Source: Dehalococcoidales bacterium (GTDB lineage: Bacteria > Chloroflexota > Dehalococcoidia > Dehalococcoidales > UBA5627). Taken from it: 16,976 bases of DNA. The DNA lies in the NCBI GenBank assembly GCA_028706995.1, contig JAQTVR010000012.1, positions 1 through 16,976 on the forward strand. The letters run 5' to 3'. Below are positions 1 through 6,872 of this stretch, in pieces. Numbering within the stretch: position 1 is the stretch's first letter; each line of letters begins with the position of its first letter. Below the pieces are notes generated by a model. The model saw only the letters and a program-made list of their open reading frames with translations, ran no database searches and was not told the DNA's origin. The translations under genes and the position numbers were made by a program.

Positions 1-474
1 TACTGGAAGGGTTTTGTCGAATATTTCGATATAAAAAAATCCGGCAGGAAACCGAAGATGATGGGTTTCCAGGCGGAAGGCGCCGCTCCTATCGTTCACG
101 GCTATCCTATCGAAAAGCCTGAAACCGTAGCCACAGCTATACGCATCGGCAATCCCGCCAGTTGGGAAAAAGCTACAAAGGCACGTGATGAGTCTGGCGG
201 TCTTATCGACATGGTAAGCGATGAGGAAATCCTTGCTGCTCAGAAGAGCATGGCAGCCAGTGAAGGTGTCTTCGGTGAACCGGCTTCGGCGGCTTCTTTT
301 GCCGGTCTGGTAAAGATGGCTAAAAAGGGCATGGATTTTTCAGGGAAGAAAATAGTCTGCGTTATAACCGGCAGCGGTTTAAAGGATGCCGAGACTGCCA
401 TTAAAAATGCCGGGCCTTTCTTGCAGCTTCCGGCGGAACTTGCAACCATAGAAAAGGCCCTTGGCTGGAAATAG
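1..474 (+). CDS. thrC: Threonine synthase, C-terminal part (5' end outside window)
   Basis: Threonine synthase is a cytoplasmic PLP enzyme that converts O-phosphohomoserine to threonine and phosphate. The frame is open from base 1 and ends with TAG at 472-474, giving the last 157 residues. The stretch MMGFQAEGAAPIVHGYP followed by ETVATAIRIGNPASW is the family's typical C-terminal half, where the fold-type II PLP domain closes. The tail GKKIVCVITGSGLKD is also standard. The catalytic PLP lysine lies upstream of the window. A palindromic repeat begins 6 nt after the stop, so transcription may end or be processed there. The next gene starts 287 nt downstream and is probably a separate unit. Identification is from recognised family motifs, without a search. 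Confidence 0.9.
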   Translation, partial: YWKGFVEYFDIKKSGRKPKMMGFQAEGAAPIVHGYPIEKPETVATAIRIGNPASWEKATKARDESGGLIDMVSDEEILAAQKSMAASEGVFGEPASAASFAGLVKMAKKGMDFSGKKIVCVITGSGLKDAETAIKNAGPFLQLPAELATIEKALGWK

Positions 475-480
475 ACTTAG

Positions 481-610
481 TGTCATTGCGAGTCCTTCCC
501 AAAGGGAGGGCGAAGCAATCTCTCCCGATCTAAATAGTTGATGCAAGTTAAAATAGTCTAATGGTAGAGATTGCCACGTCAGTCGCTAATGATCCTTCCT
601 CGCGATGACA
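481..610. repeat. MITE-like palindromic repeat, copy 1
   Basis: The ends are inverted: TGTCATTGCGAG at 481-492 against CTCGCGATGACA at 599-610 (11 of 12 pair). Inside, GCAATCTC (515-522) pairs with GAGATTGC (567-574). A small hairpin of CTTCCC/GGGAGG type lies at about 495-509. This is the widespread TCATTGCGAG...GAAGCAATCTC repeat type found between genes in many anaerobes. It is non-coding. Directly after it, 618-680 (GTCATGCTGGAG...) resembles part of another dispersed intergenic repeat. The block 481-755 contains no gene. Confidence 0.7.
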
Positions 611-723
611 TTAAAATTGTCATGCTGGAGTTCGCACATTCGCTGCGCTCAGTGTAAACTCCGGACGAACGAAGCAACTGGGGTTGGGTGGAAAATTACA
701 GGATGAACGGAATTAATTAGAGT

Positions 724-729
724 TATAAT
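724..729 (+). promoter_or_regulatory. Candidate -10 box for the flavin reductase-folE pair
   Basis: A perfect TATAAT lies 32 nt before the ATG at 762, in an AT-rich leader. No good -35 box is visible 16-18 nt upstream (GGATGA region), so this is a weak call based on one box and position only. Confidence 0.3.
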
Positions 730-761
730 ATTAAATATAATAAATAAACAGGGGGGTGAAG

Positions 762-1346
762 ATGAAAAAGGTCATCACAGAGGTCGGGGCATTCTATCAA
801 CATTACCCCCGGGTGGCAATAGTTGTTAGCGCAAGTTATGGCGACAAAGATAACGCAATGACGATTGCCTGGCATATGCCGGTGTCAAAAGACCCGCCGA
901 TGGTCGCTTTTGTTTCCTCGACAGAACACTATACCTACAGGCTGATTACCGAGAGCAAGGAATTCGGTATTAATCTACTGCCGGATACCAAATCCGCATT
1001 GGTGGCAGCCATTGGTGGCAGCAAAGGTGTTGACCTCGATAAGTTCAAAGCTTTCAATATAAAGAAAGATAAACCCATCAAGACCTCAGTCCCAATTTTT
1101 CAGGATGCTTATGCCGCATTGGAGTGTAAGCTGGTGGAAGAAAGGCTCTACCATGATCACAGCATGTTTATCGGCGAAGTAGTAGCGGTGCATTTTAAGG
1201 AAGAAGCAATTCTTCCTGACGGCACATTGAACTTTGAAAAAATCAATCCGGTTTTATATATGGGTAGTGATAAATACCTGGGCACGGCGGGTTGTAAAAC
1301 ACGGATACTCAAGCGTGATGAATGCGCTAAAAAATTACAATCGTGA
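762..1346 (+). CDS. Flavin reductase-like domain protein (FMN-binding split barrel)
   Basis: This 194-residue protein belongs to the flavin reductase-like family, in which a split-barrel fold binds FMN. Members reduce free flavin or carry FMN for redox chemistry in the cytoplasm. Family signs are the N-terminal YPRVAIVVSA strand, the NAMTIAWHMPVSKDPPMVAF segment that contacts flavin, and YRLITESKEFGINLLP. The C-terminal half has the HSMFIGEVVAVHF strand typical of the family. I chose ATG 762 over GTG 756 because the purine-rich GGGGGGTGA (751-759) acts as the ribosome site and would overlap a GTG start. folE begins 10 nt after the stop, so the two are probably co-transcribed. The exact electron donor and substrate cannot be told from sequence. 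Confidence 0.85.
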   Translation: MKKVITEVGAFYQHYPRVAIVVSASYGDKDNAMTIAWHMPVSKDPPMVAFVSSTEHYTYRLITESKEFGINLLPDTKSALVAAIGGSKGVDLDKFKAFNIKKDKPIKTSVPIFQDAYAALECKLVEERLYHDHSMFIGEVVAVHFKEEAILPDGTLNFEKINPVLYMGSDKYLGTAGCKTRILKRDECAKKLQS

Positions 1347-1356
1347 GGTTTACTAA

Positions 1357-1923
1357 GTGTTTGACGAAGAGAAGATTAGCAAAGCGGTAGAATCCATTAT
1401 CGAGGCTATCGGCGAAGACCCCAAGCGGGAAGGGTTGCTCGATACCCCGAGGCGTTTTGCCGAGATGTATGCCGAGCTGTTCATGGGCATGGATAAAGAC
1501 CCTGTCGAAGAGCTTAAGGTAGGGTATGAACTGGGGCACCGTGAGATGGTGATCCTCAGGGATATCCCATTTTATTCGATGTGCGAACATCACCTGTTGC
1601 CTTTTTACGGCATAGTCCATATCGGCTACATGCCCAACAAAGAGGGAAGGGTGGTGGGCATCAGCAAGCTGGCAAGGGTTGTTGAAATTATCGCCAAGCG
1701 TCCTCAGATACAGGAGAGAATGGCAACGGATATTGCCGATGCTGTCGTTAAAGGATTAAATCCCGATGGCGTAGCGGTTGTTATCCAGGCGGAGCACCTG
1801 TGTATGACCATGCGTGGAATAAAGAAGCCGGGAGCCAGTGTTATTACGTCTGCACTTCGCGGCACTTTCAGAAGCAGGGCTGATAGCCGCGCTGAGTTCT
1901 TCTCGCTGATTCACGTAAAATAA
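1357..1923 (+). CDS. folE: GTP cyclohydrolase I
   Basis: This enzyme converts GTP to 7,8-dihydroneopterin triphosphate, the first step of folate and pterin synthesis, as a cytoplasmic decamer. The 188-residue length is normal for bacterial FolE. The zinc site is complete: Cys76 and His79 in SMCEHHLLPFYG, and Cys149 in HLCMTMRGIKKPGA. The N-terminal LLDTPRRFAEMY and the QERMATDIAD helix are also standard. The start is GTG at 1357, with TGAGGT (1344-1349) as ribosome site inside the end of the previous gene. The neighbouring flavin reductase-like gene is likely in the same mRNA. A repeat follows within 5 nt of the stop. Confidence 0.95.
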   Translation: MFDEEKISKAVESIIEAIGEDPKREGLLDTPRRFAEMYAELFMGMDKDPVEELKVGYELGHREMVILRDIPFYSMCEHHLLPFYGIVHIGYMPNKEGRVVGISKLARVVEIIAKRPQIQERMATDIADAVVKGLNPDGVAVVIQAEHLCMTMRGIKKPGASVITSALRGTFRSRADSRAEFFSLIHVK

Positions 1924-1927
1924 ATTA

Positions 1928-2170
1928 TCATTGCAGATTTGCCGAAGGCAGTGAAGCAATCTCTTAAATATATTTTTATTATTGTCATGCTGGATAACGC
2001 CAAAGGCACAAGAAACATCCGGGGATGGGGTAAAACCAAAGCCGCTCATCCTGAGCCTGTCGAAGGAAGCGGTGTCCGAAATAAATCTATACCGGTATAA
2101 ATAATAAATGCTATGGTTAAAATTATCTAACATTATAGATTATCGTGTCTCTCAGATCCTCGCAACGACA
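1928..2170. repeat. Degenerate palindromic repeat, copy 2, with a second repeat fragment inside
   Basis: The left end TCATTGCAGATT (1928-1939) continues through GCCGAAGGC to GAAGCAATCTC (1953-1963), matching the layout of the 481-610 copy. The right end is CTCGCAACGACA (2159-2170), the inverted counterpart. Between them, GTCATGCTGG (1983-1992) and TCATCCTGAGCCTGTCGAAGG (2046-2066) look like other common intergenic repeat units. The element is more diverged than copy 1. No gene is seen in 1924-2187. Confidence 0.55.
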
Positions 2171-2187
2171 GTATAAAAGATGATAGC

Positions 2188-2604
2188 TTATTCTCCCATT
2201 ATCTGAACGACAATTTGCCTCGACCGGGCACGATTATCAAAATCAACCAATACTATCTGTTGCCACGTTCCGAGTACCATTTTCTTGTTTTCGAACGGGA
2301 TCACAATAGATGCACCTAACAGCGAAGCCCTGATGTGAGAATAACCATTACCGTCTCCCCATCTTTCGTTATGGGCGTAGGGAATACTCTTGGGAGCAAT
2401 CCTCTCGAACGCCTCTTTTATATCCGCTACAAGCCCCGGTTCATACTCAATGGTGGTTATTCCGGCGGTAGAGCCGGTAACGAATACGGTCACAACACCG
2501 TTTTCAAGATTGGATTCAACCAGATGCTTCTCCAGCTGTGGTGTTATATCGATAACATCAGTGTCGCCTTTGGTTTTAAGAATGATGGTTTCGGTTATTA
2601 CCAT
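2188..2604 (-). CDS. YjbQ family protein (UPF0047, secondary thiamine-phosphate synthase type)
   Basis: This 138-residue protein matches the YjbQ/UPF0047 family. E. coli YjbQ has a weak thiamine-phosphate synthase activity, but the family's physiological role is not settled. Conserved parts are FVTGSTAGITTIEYEPG, the YAHNERWGDGNGYSHIRASL block with the likely catalytic histidines, and the C-terminal LGTWQQIVLVDFDNRAR. I chose ATG 2604 because AGGAGG lies 6 nt upstream (complement of 2611-2616). A longer in-frame start at 2727 would add a non-conserved leader that overlaps the promoter. It is transcribed towards folE and stands alone on this strand. Confidence 0.9.
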   Translation of the reverse strand: MVITETIILKTKGDTDVIDITPQLEKHLVESNLENGVVTVFVTGSTAGITTIEYEPGLVADIKEAFERIAPKSIPYAHNERWGDGNGYSHIRASLLGASIVIPFENKKMVLGTWQQIVLVDFDNRARSRQIVVQIMGE

Positions 2605-2632
2605 GATGGACCTCCTTAATATAGATAAGAAT

Positions 2633-2661
2633 ATTATAGGGGATTTTGAGGAAATGGAAAA
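2633..2661 (-). promoter_or_regulatory. Candidate promoter of the YjbQ gene
   Basis: On the minus strand a perfect TATAAT (complement of 2633-2638) lies 28 nt upstream of the ATG. A weak TTTTCC sits at -35 (complement of 2656-2661) with a 17-nt spacer. This would give a leader of about 20 nt containing the AGGAGG ribosome site. Confidence 0.4.
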
Positions 2662-2740
2662 AGAAAATCCTAAATGGACTTGGACTGATAAAGCGAAGGA
2701 GATACTTAAGAAGTTAGGTAAAGACAATGCTGGTGTGTAA

Positions 2741-3100
2741 TCAAGTCGGGATTAAAATACATTTGATAATGTAAAGATGCACATGATTATTAATTAATAA
2801 TGGCTTTGATAAGCATAATATTTATCATTATTTTATTCCTATTGGTATATTATAAATTTAAATTATCTTTTCTCTTCAACTCCTAACCGTCATCTTTATC
2901 ACTGTGTTTGGAGATTATCCCTCGGTTATAAATATACACATTTGATTACAATCACTGCTCGACTGCTGTCTCTCTATTCTCAAATTAGATAAATATTGTA
3001 CTCTTTAAGTCCTGAAGCTTGAAAATAAATTTACATAAATAACGGGAAGTCTAAAAAGGAGTATACTAGCATATATAGAGGAGTACCAAAATAAAAATAA
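2741..3100. other. AT-rich stretch with no supported gene
   Basis: No long ORF, RNA gene or clear repeat is seen here. A 28-codon hydrophobic ORF (2800-2886) has no ribosome site and is not called. GAGGAG at 3078-3083 lies 17 nt before the small gene at 3101, farther than usual. Confidence 0.5.
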
Positions 3101-3232
3101 ATGATAAATAAAAAGCTTTCTAACTCAACCCGAAAACATATTCGCAATGAAAAAGCACGAATTCGCAAGACTGTTCCCGATTTAAAAGATCAGGAGAGAT
3201 TAATTAGTGAATTGTATCTGCCATCCCACTAG
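3101..3232 (+). CDS. Small basic protein, 43 aa, function unknown
   Basis: A compact ORF runs from ATG 3101 to TAG 3230-3232. The peptide begins MINKKLSNSTRKHIRNEKAR and continues with an amphipathic, highly charged region (IRKTVPDLKDQERLISELY). It reads like a single long helix with alternating basic and acidic residues, and its amino acid choice is much more protein-like than expected from AT-rich noise. Similar tiny 'LS..TRK.IR.EKARIR' proteins seem familiar from Dehalococcoidia-like genomes, but that is a recollection, not a search. The weak point is the ribosome site: GAGGAG is 17 nt upstream. A stop codon directly precedes the ATG, so no longer start exists. A hairpin follows the stop. 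Confidence 0.55.
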   Translation: MINKKLSNSTRKHIRNEKARIRKTVPDLKDQERLISELYLPSH

Positions 3233-3235
3233 GTC

Positions 3236-3263
3236 ATGGTAATACAGTATAAGGTGTTACCAT
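3236..3263 (+). terminator. Hairpin after the 43-aa gene
   Basis: ATGGTAATAC (3236-3245) pairs with GTGTTACCAT (3254-3263), a 10-bp stem with one G-T pair and an 8-nt loop. No T run follows, so it may stabilise or end the transcript without being a classical terminator. Confidence 0.35.
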
Positions 3264-3348
3264 AATACCTGTGTCTTAAAAGTCGTTACCGGAGTAAAGC
3301 CTGTTAGAATATTTAGAAAATGAAGTATTACTTGAGAGTGGTGAAACT

Positions 3349-3513
3349 ATGAAATTATGTGTAAAGAAGATCTATTGCGGTAATTGTAAGAAGCTAGTCC
3401 AAGGCAACGAACAAAAAGCCAGTAATATTACACAAGTCCTGTGTTCTACATGCAGCCAGCCCCTTTATGTATTAGAGGGCGCAAGCTGGAAAGCATTCAG
3501 AAGAGCGCCTTAA
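3349..3513 (+). CDS. Small zinc-ribbon protein, 54 aa
   Basis: The ORF runs from ATG 3349 to TAA 3511-3513. It carries two CxxC knuckles: Cys10/Cys13 (YCGNCKK) and Cys32/Cys35 (LCSTCSQPLY), the spacing of a single zinc ribbon; an extra Cys is at position 4. The C-terminus is short and basic (SWKAFRRAP). A GTGGTGA purine-rich site (3338-3344) lies 4 nt before the ATG. Its fold is likely a structural zinc ribbon, possibly for nucleic-acid or protein contacts. No specific function can be assigned. A larger zinc-ribbon gene follows at 4081. Conserved cysteine spacing is the main support. Confidence 0.6.
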   Translation: MKLCVKKIYCGNCKKLVQGNEQKASNITQVLCSTCSQPLYVLEGASWKAFRRAP

Positions 3514-3593
3514 AAATAGCTGCAAAGTAAGCCCGCGCTATCCTCGCAAGCGTAAAGAGAATACGCAGGAGTTTATCTGTACATTTGAGTTAT

Positions 3594-3645
3594 GACCTGG
3601 TTTATCTCCGAATAGGATTAAGATGAACCGGGTCTTCCTATTTTT
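3594..3645 (+). terminator. Rho-independent-type terminator
   Basis: GACCTGGTTTAT (3594-3605) pairs with ATGAACCGGGTC (3623-3634), a 12-bp stem allowing G-T pairs, with a 17-nt loop. It is followed by TTCCTATTTTTC (3635-3646). It would end transcripts from the 54-aa zinc-ribbon gene and isolate the promoter just downstream. Confidence 0.55.
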
Positions 3646-3657
3646 CAATATTAATTA

Positions 3658-3685
3658 TTGACATAAGTGCAGAAAAACGTATAAT
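3658..3685 (+). promoter_or_regulatory. Perfect-consensus sigma-70/SigA promoter
   Basis: TTGACA at 3658-3663 and TATAAT at 3680-3685 are both exact matches, with a 16-nt spacer. Transcription should start near 3692, about 64 nt before the 29-aa ORF at 3756. It lies just after the terminator-like hairpin, so it drives a separate short transcript. It is the strongest promoter seen in the window. Confidence 0.75.
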
Positions 3686-3755
3686 TCAACTTGAGGATAC
3701 TATTCGGGATAACGAGCTTTTAATTCAGAAAAGAGATTTAAAAGGGGGTAGACAG

Positions 3756-3845
3756 ATGGGAACCAAAGGAAGAAAAAACGTTAAGAAACAGAAGAAGCAA
3801 GCGCCGGAAAAGAAAGTAGAGAGCGCAAATCCGAAGAAAAGCTAA
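3756..3845 (+). CDS. Very small Lys-rich basic protein, 29 aa
   Basis: ATG 3756 to TAA 3843-3845 encodes a peptide starting MGTKGRKNVKKQKKQ, with about ten lysines and a tail PKKS. AAAGGGGGTAG (3740-3751) is a good ribosome site and the perfect TTGACA/TATAAT promoter lies upstream, so a strong short transcript is expected. Charge and size suggest an unstructured nucleic-acid-binding or ribosome-associated peptide, but this is only inference. No family is recognised with certainty. The window offers no partner; the next gene begins 235 nt downstream behind its own candidate promoters. Confidence 0.6.
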   Translation: MGTKGRKNVKKQKKQAPEKKVESANPKKS

Positions 3846-3936
3846 AAGTGCAATCCATAGTCCCGACAATTCAGGATAATGAGTGCCTCTGTTGAGCAAT
3901 TCGCTTTTGTCCATTGTATTGATTAGTAAGTACGAT

Positions 3937-3965
3937 TTGTATTATGTTATGTTTTCGTGTATAAT
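3937..3965 (+). promoter_or_regulatory. Candidate promoter P1 of the double zinc-ribbon gene
   Basis: TATAAT (3960-3965) is exact, with TTGTAT (3937-3942) 17 nt upstream (three of six bases match). It would give a leader of about 109 nt. Confidence 0.4.
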
Positions 3966-3999
3966 TTAGGTAGTTTAAGTTTTGGTTTTTTGTAAGTTC

Positions 4000-4027
4000 T
4001 TCAGAATCACTTCATTTTCTCTATAAT
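4000..4027 (+). promoter_or_regulatory. Candidate promoter P2 of the double zinc-ribbon gene
   Basis: A second exact TATAAT (4022-4027) has TTCAGA (4000-4005) 16 nt upstream (four of six bases). It would give a leader of about 47 nt before ATG 4081. Confidence 0.4.
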
Positions 4028-4080
4028 TTTGGATGACCCGAACTCTGAGCTAAAAATATTTAAGAGAGGAGGTTATCCAA

Positions 4081-4392
4081 ATGAGTTTTCAAGAGAAATC
4101 GATAGTGTGCTCCGATTGCGGTGCTTCATTTACCTTTAGCATTGAAGATCAGGAGTTTTTCCAATCCAAAGGCTACACCAATGAACCCAAGCGTTGTCTT
4201 TCATGCCGCCAGGCAAGAAAGACAGAACGTAATGGTTCCGGAAATGATGGCTACAGGACACAGCGACAAATGTTCCCCGTAACGTGTGCTTCGTGTGGTA
4301 AAAATACCCAGGTCCCATTCGAGCCCCGCGGTGATAAACCAGTGTATTGCAGCGATTGCTACAACAAGACCAGATCAGTCGTATCGCGCTAG
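4081..4392 (+). CDS. Double zinc-ribbon protein with CxxC-x17-CxxC domain
   Basis: This 103-residue protein has two zinc-binding modules. The first has Cys10/Cys13 (CSDC) and Cys39/Cys42 (CLSC), like the 'probable zinc-ribbon' domain. The second has Cys69/Cys72 (CASC) and Cys90/Cys93 (CSDC) with exactly 17 residues between pairs, the CxxC-x17-CxxC domain. A hydrophilic linker with Gly and Arg (45-64) joins them. Such proteins are small, cytoplasmic and often abundant in Chloroflexota and candidate phyla; their role is unknown. The start is fixed by AGGAGG (4067-4073 region) 7 nt upstream. Two candidate promoters precede it and a 14-bp hairpin follows, so it looks like a single-gene transcript. 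Confidence 0.85.
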   Translation: MSFQEKSIVCSDCGASFTFSIEDQEFFQSKGYTNEPKRCLSCRQARKTERNGSGNDGYRTQRQMFPVTCASCGKNTQVPFEPRGDKPVYCSDCYNKTRSVVSR

Positions 4393-4404
4393 TTTACTTA
4401 TTAG

Positions 4405-4435
4405 CATATACAGGCCGGTATCCGGCCTGTATATG
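4405..4435 (+). terminator. Perfect 14-bp hairpin after the zinc-ribbon gene
   Basis: CATATACAGGCCGG (4405-4418) is perfectly complementary to CCGGCCTGTATATG (4422-4435), with a 3-nt loop TAT. Only TTTCAAT follows, so the U tract is poor, but position 13 nt after the stop fits a terminator. It could work in both directions. Confidence 0.7.
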
Positions 4436-4503
4436 TTTCAATATAGAGTTTTAAGGTGACATATTAATAATATGAAACCCGTATGATATCAACGTTTAGA
4501 GTT

Positions 4504-4532
4504 TTGACTACCAGATTTTAAAAACGTAACAC
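4504..4532 (+). promoter_or_regulatory. Weak candidate promoter of the sigma factor gene
   Basis: TTGACT (4504-4509, five of six) is followed after 17 nt by TAACAC (4527-4532), a poor -10. A small hairpin AACAC/GTGTT (4528-4540) overlaps the likely start site. Confidence 0.25.
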
Positions 4533-4570
4533 GTAGTGTTTTTTTAAAAAACATCGAGGTGTGAGTTTCA

Positions 4571-5688
4571 ATGAGATATACAAGCGAGAATTTGATTGAG
4601 AGACCCGTGGAGAATTTAAACGAATCCATCCCCACTGACCCGATAAGTCTATATCTTCGTGAAATCGGTAGTGTGCTTCTCCCTCGGATGCCACGTTACG
4701 AAACAGTATCGATAATGAGATAGACCAGCAGCTTACCCAGGATATTGCACTTGAGATGAACCAATCCATTGCGGAAACAGAACAGGCTATAATCAACCTT
4801 TCATTAAATAGCAGCCTTTTACCTAAAGAAATTCTTGATGCCATTGGCGATAATATACTTCTTTCTGAAGTAGAAGAATTAACCTTAGATCCTGTTTTTA
4901 TTAATTCTGTCCAGATTCATGAAGAACAGATCAATGCTTACCCGGATGATATTGAATGTGAGGCTGAGAAATCCGAGAAACACCTTATCGAGGCTAACCT
5001 GCGGCTGGTTTTCAGTATTGCCAAAAAACATATCGGGAGGGGCTTACCTCTTTTAGACCTCCTTCAGGAAGGGAACATGGGTCTTATGAGAGCCGTCGAA
5101 AAGTTCGACCATCACCGCGGTTTTAAGTTCAGCACCTATGCCACATGGTGGATACGCCAGGCGATATCCCGGGCTATAGCAGACCAGTCTCGCACAATCC
5201 GTATTCCGGTTCATATGAATGAGACTATCAATAATCTCATGAGAGTCAGCAATAAGCTTCTACAAAAATATGGGCGGGAACCCACTTTTACTGAAATCGG
5301 TGATGAATTGGAAATATCTCAGGACAATGTCAGAGAGATAATGAAGTTAGCGCAATCCTCAATTTCACTGGAGACGCCGGTTGGGGAAGAGGGGGATTGC
5401 CACTTGGGTGACTTTATAGAAGATAAAAATGCCCAATCCCCTTTCGATGCTGCCTCGAAAGGATGTTTAAAGGAACAGATTGACAAGGTGTTGTCAAGCA
5501 TTAGTCCCCGTGAAAAGCGGATTCTTCAACTTAGATTCGGTCTTGAAGACGGGCGTAGCCGCACCCTGGAAGAAGTAGGGAAAGAGTTCAATGTAACCAG
5601 AGAGCGCATCCGACAGATTGAAGCCAAGGCAATCAGAAAACTGCGTCATCCAAGCCGGAGCCGGAAGCTCAGGGAGTATCTGGCGTAA
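4571..5688 (+). pseudogene. RpoD/SigA-like sigma factor with one frameshift in region 1.2
   Basis: The frame from ATG 4571 (ribosome site GAGGTGTGA, 4556-4564) encodes a sigma region 1.2 start, DPISLYLREIGSVLLP, then ends at TAG 4721-4723. From about 4684 the next frame carries the expected continuation (SDATLRNSIDNEIDQQLTQD) and is open to TAA at 5688. One missing base near 4676-4684 explains this; restored, the protein is 372 aa. The long ORF from ATG 4756 (310 aa) holds all core parts: region 2 (HLIEANLRLVFSIAKKHIGR, LLQEGNMGLMRAVEKFD, FSTYATWWIRQAI), region 3, and region 4 with the helix-turn-helix EVGKEFNVTRERIRQIEAKA. It lacks the long acidic 1.1 region, so it is probably a second, SigA-related factor. 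Translation from 4756 alone is possible but no ribosome site is evident. A sequence error or programmed -1 shift is also possible. Confidence 0.8.
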
Positions 5689-5790
5689 TTACCTATCTTT
5701 ATTTACAAATAGACCGTAAACATATTAAAGTAATACAAGTTCAATATCTCTATCATCGCTCTTCATCGCCGACACATCGTTAACCGTTAT

Positions 5791-6192
5791 TTACCTGATT
5801 ATAAAAGGTATAACCACGGCGATAATACCCGTCACCAGCACTGCCAGCATAAAGAGATTGTACCTGGTCTTATAATCGCCAATAAGTGAGGCATTGTAAT
5901 AGCCTTCCACTCCCTGGTCTTTATACATCCTTAACAGCCCGTCTAACAGTTTTCTTCTCATCTGTCTGCCGCGTATCAACCCTATTTCGGCTACGAAGTT
6001 GACAACCAAAATAAGTACGACAAAGGTTAACATCACGATGGTAGCGGTACTGTCATTCTCTCCGGAGGCCAACCCTGAATTTATTCCCAGCGTTATTAGA
6101 TTTAGAATAATCGCTGTAAGCACAAAAATAGTATCCGTCCGAGTATTGGTATTAAGCTCACTGATGATATGTTCATGAACGCGTTCAATCAT
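5791..6192 (-). CDS. Three-helix membrane protein, function unknown
   Basis: This 133-134 residue protein has three predicted membrane helices: about residues 22-44, 50-73 and 112-133, with a charged loop (RGRQMRRKLLDGLLRMYKDQ) between the second and third. By the positive-inside rule this loop is cytoplasmic. There is no catalytic motif and I do not recognise a family. AAGGAGG (complement of 6200-6206) fits ATG 6192 (7 nt) better than ATG 6195 (4 nt). The upstream secreted NEW3-type gene ends 24 nt before it, so the two are probably one operon and may work together at the membrane. The last residues (FIIR) run to the end of a helix. Confidence 0.7.
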   Translation of the reverse strand: MIERVHEHIISELNTNTRTDTIFVLTAIILNLITLGINSGLASGENDSTATIVMLTFVVLILVVNFVAEIGLIRGRQMRRKLLDGLLRMYKDQGVEGYYNASLIGDYKTRYNLFMLAVLVTGIIAVVIPFIIR

Positions 6193-6219
6193 CATATATC
6201 CTCCTTAATTGTTAAACAT

Positions 6220-6744
6220 TTAGTCCTTATCGAAGCGTCTAAAGATAATCACGGACACGACAATGACCAGCACTCCCATCACACTCCCTACCCACTTCCA
6301 AAAATTGGTTCCCTCTTCCACCCCGATGTATATATTCATCACTCTGAGCCCAATATTGGAATCGGCGATAACGGTCACCAGGTAATTCCCTTTTTCTGCA
6401 TTCTGCGGCGCCGTTATGCTTATCTCCACTGTCTGGTAGCTACCTGCATTGAGAGCATCTATGCTTTGGGGTTTAAACTCCACCACCCATTCTTTGGGCG
6501 CATCGGAGGTAAACTGGATATTAGTTGTTGGGTTACTGCTATCGTTCGCCACCTCCATAAAAAAGAGTTTGCTTTCATCCGGCACCACTACGCTGCTGTA
6601 GCCCCCTGATACATACCTTAAAATTAAGCCATCCTTTCCATCCTGCGCCAGTGCATAGGAAGGCGACAGCAGGGCAGCCAGCCCTACGATGGCTAAAAGA
6701 AGATAACAGAACTTGAAATTGACGCTCAATCCAGTTTTACTCAT
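6220..6744 (-). CDS. Secreted, membrane-anchored NEW3-type domain protein
   Basis: The 174-residue protein starts with a signal peptide (FCYLLLAIVGLAALLSPSYALA, likely cut after Ala33). An extracytoplasmic beta-sandwich follows, with LFFMEVANDSSNPTTNIQF, WVVEFKPQSIDALNAGSYQT and VEISITAPQNAEKGNYLVTV. This is the layout of the NEW3 (alpha-galactosidase-associated, NPCBM-like) domain. A C-terminal helix (WVGSVMGVLVIVVSVIIF) and basic end RRFDKD anchor it in the membrane. Such proteins often accompany ABC exporters, but none is seen here; only the three-helix gene follows 24 nt later. I chose ATG 6744 because it begins the signal peptide; the ribosome site (GGATGG) is weak. A longer in-frame start at 6846 would add unlikely sequence. 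Confidence 0.75.
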   Translation of the reverse strand: MSKTGLSVNFKFCYLLLAIVGLAALLSPSYALAQDGKDGLILRYVSGGYSSVVVPDESKLFFMEVANDSSNPTTNIQFTSDAPKEWVVEFKPQSIDALNAGSYQTVEISITAPQNAEKGNYLVTVIADSNIGLRVMNIYIGVEEGTNFWKWVGSVMGVLVIVVSVIIFRRFDKD

Positions 6745-6872
6745 ATGTAAACCATCCGATTTCCAGTAACAATTTAAGATACCATTTTCAATTGGAATAT
6801 ACAATAGTAAACTTTTCATTTCCAGAAGTAATGAATGTCCTTTCACATAAATTACAGTTAGAGCACTGGTTC

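Noticed and set aside
2606..2740. Plus-strand 44-codon ORF opposite the YjbQ promoter (MDLLNIDKNIIGDFEEMEKE...)
   Set aside because: No ribosome site for the first ATG, it overlaps the start of the yjbQ gene and its promoter, and no family is recognised. The charged C-terminal half (ENPKWTWTDKAKEILKKLGK) is somewhat protein-like, so a search would be reasonable.
2800..2886. 28-codon hydrophobic ORF (MALISIIFIIILFLLVYYKF...)
   Set aside because: AT-rich DNA readily encodes Ile/Leu/Phe/Tyr runs, and there is no ribosome site or promoter.
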